A DNA stretch of 64,000 nucleotides from Streptomyces sp. NBC_01591. Its GTDB lineage: Bacteria; Actinomycetota; Actinomycetes; Streptomycetales; Streptomycetaceae. Positions 60,801-64,000 of the stretch are shown one piece after another; the stretch's first letter is position 1; each line of letters opens with the position of its first letter. Where the stretch lies: contig NZ_CP109327.1 in the NCBI RefSeq assembly GCF_035918155.1, positions 4,960,001 through 5,024,000 on the forward strand, read 5' to 3'. Under the pieces are notes generated by a model. The model was not told the origin of the DNA and did no database searches. It saw only the letters and a list, made by a program, of their open reading frames with translations. The position numbers and the translations under genes are program-made.

Positions 60801-60956
60801 GGTTCGGAGCGTAATCGCGCCCCCGGTTGATGGGTCTCGGTCAAGACCGGAATCGATTGCGAATTGATCACGGGTGTGCGCTTTTCGTTCGCCTCGCGGC
60901 CGCCTCTTGCGCACTCCTTGCACGCCTCTTGCGCGACTCGCCTGCCATCGGGTGAA

Positions 60957-60971
60957 CTGACGTACCGTCAG
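60957..60971. promoter_or_regulatory. Operator G of the CTGACG regulon
   Basis: CTGACGTACCGTCAG is a perfect match. It lies in the 202-base divergent region between the monooxygenase and DoxX genes, 32 bases before the DoxX ATG. Confidence 0.72.
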
Positions 60972-61002
60972 ATTCAGTGAACGGGAGGCCACGGGAGGCC
61001 CC

Positions 61003-61455
61003 ATGCAGACGATCTGGCTCGGCGGAGCCGAGTGGCTCGCCGTTCTCCGGATAGGCCTCGGCCTGTGGTGGCTGGAGAGCTGGCGGCACAAGGACAAGAA
61101 GGGCTGGTTCGAGCGCGGTACGGGCATCGCCTGGGCCGCCGACGTCGCGGGCAAGCACCGGTGGGCGGCCGTACGTACCGGATTCCGGCGGATCGTCGCT
61201 CCGCGCCCCAAGGTCATGGCCTACGTCGTCGTGTACGCCGAACTCGCTCTGGGGCTCGGCCTGGTCGCCGGATTCCTCACCCCCGTCGCACTGGCCGCGG
61301 GGCTCCTCCTCAACCTTCTCTATCTCGTGCTGATGATCCACGACTGGGCCGAGCAGGGGCAGAACGCGATGATGGCGCTCATCTCGCTCGTCGCGCTGTT
61401 CGCGATGTCCTGGCAGACCTGGTCCCTCGACGAAGCGATCGGACTTTTCCTGTGA
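61003..61455 (+). CDS. DoxX family membrane protein
   Basis: This 150-residue protein has four membrane helices and the DoxX/TQO-small-subunit-like pattern (AVLRIGLGLWWLESWRHKDK, YAELALGLGLVAGFLTPVAL, LLLNLLYLVLMIHDWAEQGQ). DoxX proteins relate to thiosulfate:quinone oxidoreductase and MmpL-associated redox complexes, but most are uncharacterised. Its stop overlaps the DUF35 gene start, and operator G sits directly upstream. The charged segment HKDKKGWFERG faces the cytoplasm or periplasm as an amphipathic insert. Confidence 0.85.
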   Translation: MQTIWLGGAEWLAVLRIGLGLWWLESWRHKDKKGWFERGTGIAWAADVAGKHRWAAVRTGFRRIVAPRPKVMAYVVVYAELALGLGLVAGFLTPVALAAGLLLNLLYLVLMIHDWAEQGQNAMMALISLVALFAMSWQTWSLDEAIGLFL

Positions 61456-61871
61456 CCGCGTCCGCCGTACGTTTCGACCTCCCCGAGCCCGACGCCTTCA
61501 CCCGCCCGTACTGGGACGCCGCCGACCGGGGGCAGTTGCTGCTGCGCCGCTGCGCAGCCTGCGGGCGCGCGCACCACTACCCGCGCGAGTTCTGCCCGCA
61601 CTGCTGGAGCGAGGACGTCACCTGGGAGCGGGCGAGCGGGGACGCCACGCTCTACACCTGGTCCGTCGTCCACCGCAACGACCTGCCGCCGTTCGGCATC
61701 CGCGTCCCGTACGTCGCCGCCGTGGTCGACCTGGCGGAGGGGCCGCGGATGATGACGGAGATCGTGGGGTGCGAGGAGTCCGCTCTCGCCATCGGCATGG
61801 CGCTGCGGGTGGCCTTCCGGCGGGAGGAGGGGGCGGAGGCCGTTCCGGTCTTCCACCCCGGAGACTGCTGA
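61452..61871 (+). CDS. Zn-ribbon/OB-fold protein (DUF35)
   Basis: The 139-residue protein has a rubredoxin-like zinc ribbon (CAACGRAHHYPREFCPHC) followed by an OB-fold (GDATLYTWSVVHRNDLPPFG, VVDLAEGPRMMTEIVG). DUF35 proteins bind CoA esters and form complexes with lipid-transfer-type thiolases or aldolases (for example Ltp2-ChsH2) in steroid side-chain breakdown. Here no thiolase or Ltp gene is adjacent, so the partner must be encoded elsewhere. GTG 61452 overlaps the DoxX stop (GTGA). Confidence 0.88.
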   Translation: MTASAVRFDLPEPDAFTRPYWDAADRGQLLLRRCAACGRAHHYPREFCPHCWSEDVTWERASGDATLYTWSVVHRNDLPPFGIRVPYVAAVVDLAEGPRMMTEIVGCEESALAIGMALRVAFRREEGAEAVPVFHPGDC

Positions 61872-61896
61872 GCGCGCTGCGCCGGACAGGCCCGCC

Positions 61897-62601
61897 CTAC
61901 TTCTTCCGCTGTGCGGGACCGAGAGCGGGCGGCCACTGGTCGACCTCTGCGGGGCCGGAATCGCCGTCCTTCCACTCGGGGTCGTAGGCACAGGGCACGG
62001 AGGCACCGCCGGTGAAGTATTCACGGTCCTGGTACCAGGTGAAGGACATCCGCTCGGACCCGTCGTCCCGCTGGACGTACAGGTCCCAGGTCTTGCTCTT
62101 CCCGCCCTCGCGGTAGGACGTGACCTTCCAGCCGTCGTCCTTGAGCTGTCGGTGCAGTCGGCGGAGGCCGGAGACGGCCTGGCTCGCGGGCACGTGGTCC
62201 AGCGCCCAGCGGTGGCTCATCCGATAGGCGCCGTCGACGGTCTTGTCCTCCAGCCCGAGCAGACCCCCGTCGTAGCAGTAGCCGGAGCTCAGTGTGTTCT
62301 CCGTGCTGACGCCGATGTCCTCGACCCCCGGCTCCACGGTGCGCTTGAACCCCATGAGGTCGTACACCTCCTGGGAACGCTGGAAGGCACGGTCCGCCAT
62401 CTCCTCGGGTGCGACCCGGGGCATGTCCGTCGACCCGGACAAGAACCATGCGAGCAGGACGACCAGAGCGACAACGGGTACGACGAGGAGCGTGACGCAG
62501 CCGCATCCGAGGGCCCCGAGAACGGAAGAGGGGGACCTGGACCCGGTCGGGGCGGGAACAGGATCGGGGGCGGTGTCGGTGGGTGCGGTCTCCTCGGGCA
62601 T
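61897..62601 (-). CDS. Single-pass membrane protein of unknown function
   Basis: The 234-residue protein has a disordered N-terminus, one membrane helix (CVTLLVVPVVALVVLLAWFL) and an external domain with a cysteine pair (SSGYCYDGG, SVPCAYDPEW). The external part reads like an alpha/beta domain with WALDHVPASQAVSGLRRLHR and a final YFTGGASVPC. No family is recognised. It is monocistronic, convergent with the DUF35 gene. Confidence 0.7.
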   Translation of the reverse strand: MPEETAPTDTAPDPVPAPTGSRSPSSVLGALGCGCVTLLVVPVVALVVLLAWFLSGSTDMPRVAPEEMADRAFQRSQEVYDLMGFKRTVEPGVEDIGVSTENTLSSGYCYDGGLLGLEDKTVDGAYRMSHRWALDHVPASQAVSGLRRLHRQLKDDGWKVTSYREGGKSKTWDLYVQRDDGSERMSFTWYQDREYFTGGASVPCAYDPEWKDGDSGPAEVDQWPPALGPAQRKK

Positions 62602-62714
62602 ACGGGGGACGGTATGCCGTCGGCGGAGGGCGCTGGATGGGCGCGTTCACCCGCAAGGAGTAGGTATGCGTACTCAGTTGATCCGCACCGGGTGCAGGTG
62701 CGGATCGGCGCGGC

Positions 62715-63302
62715 TCAGGGCTCGATGCCGCGCAGTTTGCGGCGTTCGCGGAAGTTCGGGTGGCGGACGACCACACCGCCCATGCCGCAGGAGCCCGTCA
62801 GCCGGAGGAGCGGGGCGCCGGGAGTTTTCTTGTCCGTGGTCTTGTCCTTCAGGCCGCCGAGGCCGTGGTCCAGGCTGTCGGTGTGTACGGTCCAGCCCTC
62901 CGGGATCACGATCTTCACCCCGGCCATCTCGCCGCGCACTTCCAGCGAGATCTCGCGCAGCCGGCATTCGGCGCGGGTGAAGTCGATCCTGACGCCGCCG
63001 ATGCCGCCCTGGGCGCGTATCACCGGAGGCACCTTCCAGACGCCCGAGCGCGTCACGCCGTGCATGCCGCCCTTGAGGACCAGCGGCTCGCCCGTGGCCA
63101 CCTCGATGGGGACCAGGTCCTCGGTGAGGGGCGCGAGTTCGGCATAGGTCTTGGCGGACAGCGCCTGCCCGAGCCGGGTGTCCAGCTCGTCCATGTCGAT
63201 GCGGCCCTCGGCCGCCGCCTCCCGCAACTGCTCGACCACCGCCTCGCGATCGGCATCCGAAGCGCGCATACGGTGGGCGGAACGGGCGGGCTCAGCAGTC
63301 AT
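62715..63302 (-). CDS. DUF1707 domain protein
   Basis: The 195-residue protein starts with a DUF1707/SHOCT-like helical domain (MRASDADREAVVEQLREAAA, GRIDMDELDTRLGQALSAKT), followed by a beta-rich LiaF-like C-terminal domain (SGVWKVPPVIRAQGGIGGVR, VIPEGWTVHTDSLDHGLGGL). It has no membrane helix. Such proteins occur near envelope-stress genes, in agreement with the PspAB gene upstream on the same strand. Function is unknown. Confidence 0.82.
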   Translation of the reverse strand: MTAEPARSAHRMRASDADREAVVEQLREAAAEGRIDMDELDTRLGQALSAKTYAELAPLTEDLVPIEVATGEPLVLKGGMHGVTRSGVWKVPPVIRAQGGIGGVRIDFTRAECRLREISLEVRGEMAGVKIVIPEGWTVHTDSLDHGLGGLKDKTTDKKTPGAPLLRLTGSCGMGGVVVRHPNFRERRKLRGIEP

Positions 63303-63359
63303 GGAAGCGATGATACGGGCGGGTACGCCGCCGGGCCCCCTGTCATCGGGCTCCCCGCG

Positions 63360-63944
63360 TCACAGCCCCGGCGCCCCCCACACCGGGAACCACCGGGCCA
63401 GGTCCTTCTCCATGCGCAGGTCGTCCCCGAGTACCGCCCTGACCTGCAACTCCAACTGGTTGTCCCGCCTCTCGGCGCCGCCGGGCACCGGGGCGAACGG
63501 GTAGAACGTGCCGCGCTTGTAGAGGTAGACCAGGGCCAGCGGACGGTCCCGCTCGTCCCGGAAGCCGATCAGGGAGCAGAGCAGGTGCGGGCCGAACCCG
63601 CCGTCCTGGAGCAGGGTGTTGACCGCGTGCAGGTCGTTGACCAGGGCGGCGGTGTCGTCGGCCGGACGGCGGGAGAGCAGCCAGGTGTAGCCGTACGTGT
63701 CCTGGCTGAACTCCACCGGGATGCCGCCGCGGCCGGTGTCGGCGTCGAGCAGTTCGCGTACGTCCTGCTGGAGGCGGGCGAAGGCGCCGCCCTCGACGCC
63801 CGCGAAGCAGACCGAGCCGAGACCGGTGGGTGTGAAGCCCGCGCCCGCCTGGAGGGTGAGGGCGGCGGAGGGTACGGCGAAGAGCTGGTCGAGGTCGGGG
63901 CGGACCGGCTTGCTGCGGCCGAGGATGGTGTCGAGAAGACCCAT
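63360..63944 (-). CDS. pspAB: PspA-associated protein PspAB
   Basis: This 194-residue protein begins MGLLDTILGRSKPVRPDLDQ and contains AGFTPTGLGSVCFAGVEGG, FSQDTYGYTWLLSRRP and KRGTFYPFAPVPGGAERRDN, which I recognise as the PspAB family. PspAB is encoded with PspA-like ESCRT-III proteins and HtpX proteases and is thought to act in membrane-stress response. ATG 63944 follows AAGGAACG. GGGCGTTCCTT is repeated three times in the 50 bases upstream. Neighbouring psp genes may lie beyond the right edge. Confidence 0.85.
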   Translation of the reverse strand: MGLLDTILGRSKPVRPDLDQLFAVPSAALTLQAGAGFTPTGLGSVCFAGVEGGAFARLQQDVRELLDADTGRGGIPVEFSQDTYGYTWLLSRRPADDTAALVNDLHAVNTLLQDGGFGPHLLCSLIGFRDERDRPLALVYLYKRGTFYPFAPVPGGAERRDNQLELQVRAVLGDDLRMEKDLARWFPVWGAPGL

Positions 63945-63996
63945 GGGCGTTCCTTCGGGCGTTCCTTGCGGACGGGAGGGCGTTCCTTGCGTCCCC
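63945..63996. repeat. Three copies of GGGCGTTCCTT at the window edge
   Basis: The 11-base unit occurs at about 63946, 63957 and 63978 (plus-strand view). The first copy supplies the ribosome site AAGGAACG of the PspAB gene. This may be a small slippage expansion. Confidence 0.7.
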
Positions 63997-64000
63997 TGCG

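Noticed and set aside
1..64000. tRNA or rRNA genes and insertion sequences
   Set aside because: No cloverleaf with a TTCGA-type T-loop and matching acceptor stem, no rRNA core sequence, and no transposase-like protein or terminal inverted repeats were seen by eye.

Overview
The window is high-GC actinobacterial DNA with near-saturated G/C third codon positions, and every recognisable family points to a Streptomyces chromosome. From memory, the gene order (4-coumarate:CoA ligase cluster, citrate synthase/pdxH, SIS protein/DtxR regulator dmdR1, SCO4402-family gene, purU, sigma factor/STAS/EF-hand genes) matches the SCO4380 to SCO4411 part of the S. coelicolor core. No search was run.

Layout. 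1-0.4 kb: N-terminus of a SARP/AfsR-type regulator (minus), cut by the window edge. 0.8-11.2 kb: an eight-gene, tightly overlapping operon for acyl-CoA breakdown, comprising an AtuA-like protein, a two-subunit biotin-dependent acyl-CoA carboxylase, an acyl-CoA dehydrogenase, a 4-coumarate:CoA ligase-type enzyme, a crotonase and a TetR regulator. 11.2-11.8 kb: a scar holding a fused RloA/RloB remnant and the tail of a DUF5753 regulator, then an intact DUF397 gene. 12-33 kb: core housekeeping and regulatory genes (lipoprotein, citrate synthase, pdxH, PAS/GAF sensor, SIS protein, dmdR1, hydrolase, ABC transporter, primase-like protein, XRE regulator, a frameshifted Pro/Gln-rich membrane protein, a solute-binding lipoprotein, purU, ECF sigma/anti-sigma pair, STAS, EF-hand). 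33.4-43.7 kb, 50.2-50.8 kb, 55.5-58.7 kb and 59.6-61.9 kb: scattered catabolic operons (CoA ligase, amidohydrolase, three acyl-CoA dehydrogenases, cyclase-family hydrolase, SDR, Zn-alcohol dehydrogenase, flavin reductase, crotonase, acyl-CoA synthetase (ADP-forming type), flavin monooxygenase, DoxX, DUF35). Between them lie AraC and LysR regulators, two MFS exporters, a two-component system, a PAP2 phosphatase, an SDR and Uma2 genes. 61.9-64 kb: membrane protein, DUF1707 protein and PspAB.

How the genes work together. The scattered catabolic operons share a 15-bp palindrome, CTGACGNNNCGTCAG, found seven times and only in promoter regions of these genes (34939, 35027, 40461, 50816, 58751, 58775, 60957). 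This looks like one local regulon of a TetR-type repressor that is not encoded next to any of the sites. The gene set suits activation of a cyclic or branched carboxylic acid to a CoA ester, followed by dehydrogenation, hydration, alcohol oxidation, ring opening and thioester processing. The substrate is unknown. I consider this the most interesting feature of the window.

A second candidate is a minus-strand small RNA between pdxH and the PAS gene. It has a good promoter, a full-length Shine-Dalgarno sequence, a 12-codon ORF, and a hairpin array ending in a three-way junction with a 13-bp stem. Genome decay is visible at several points: the RloAB scar, an internally deleted Uma2 gene, a truncated HTH gene, an SDR start remnant and a one-base frameshift in a G-run.
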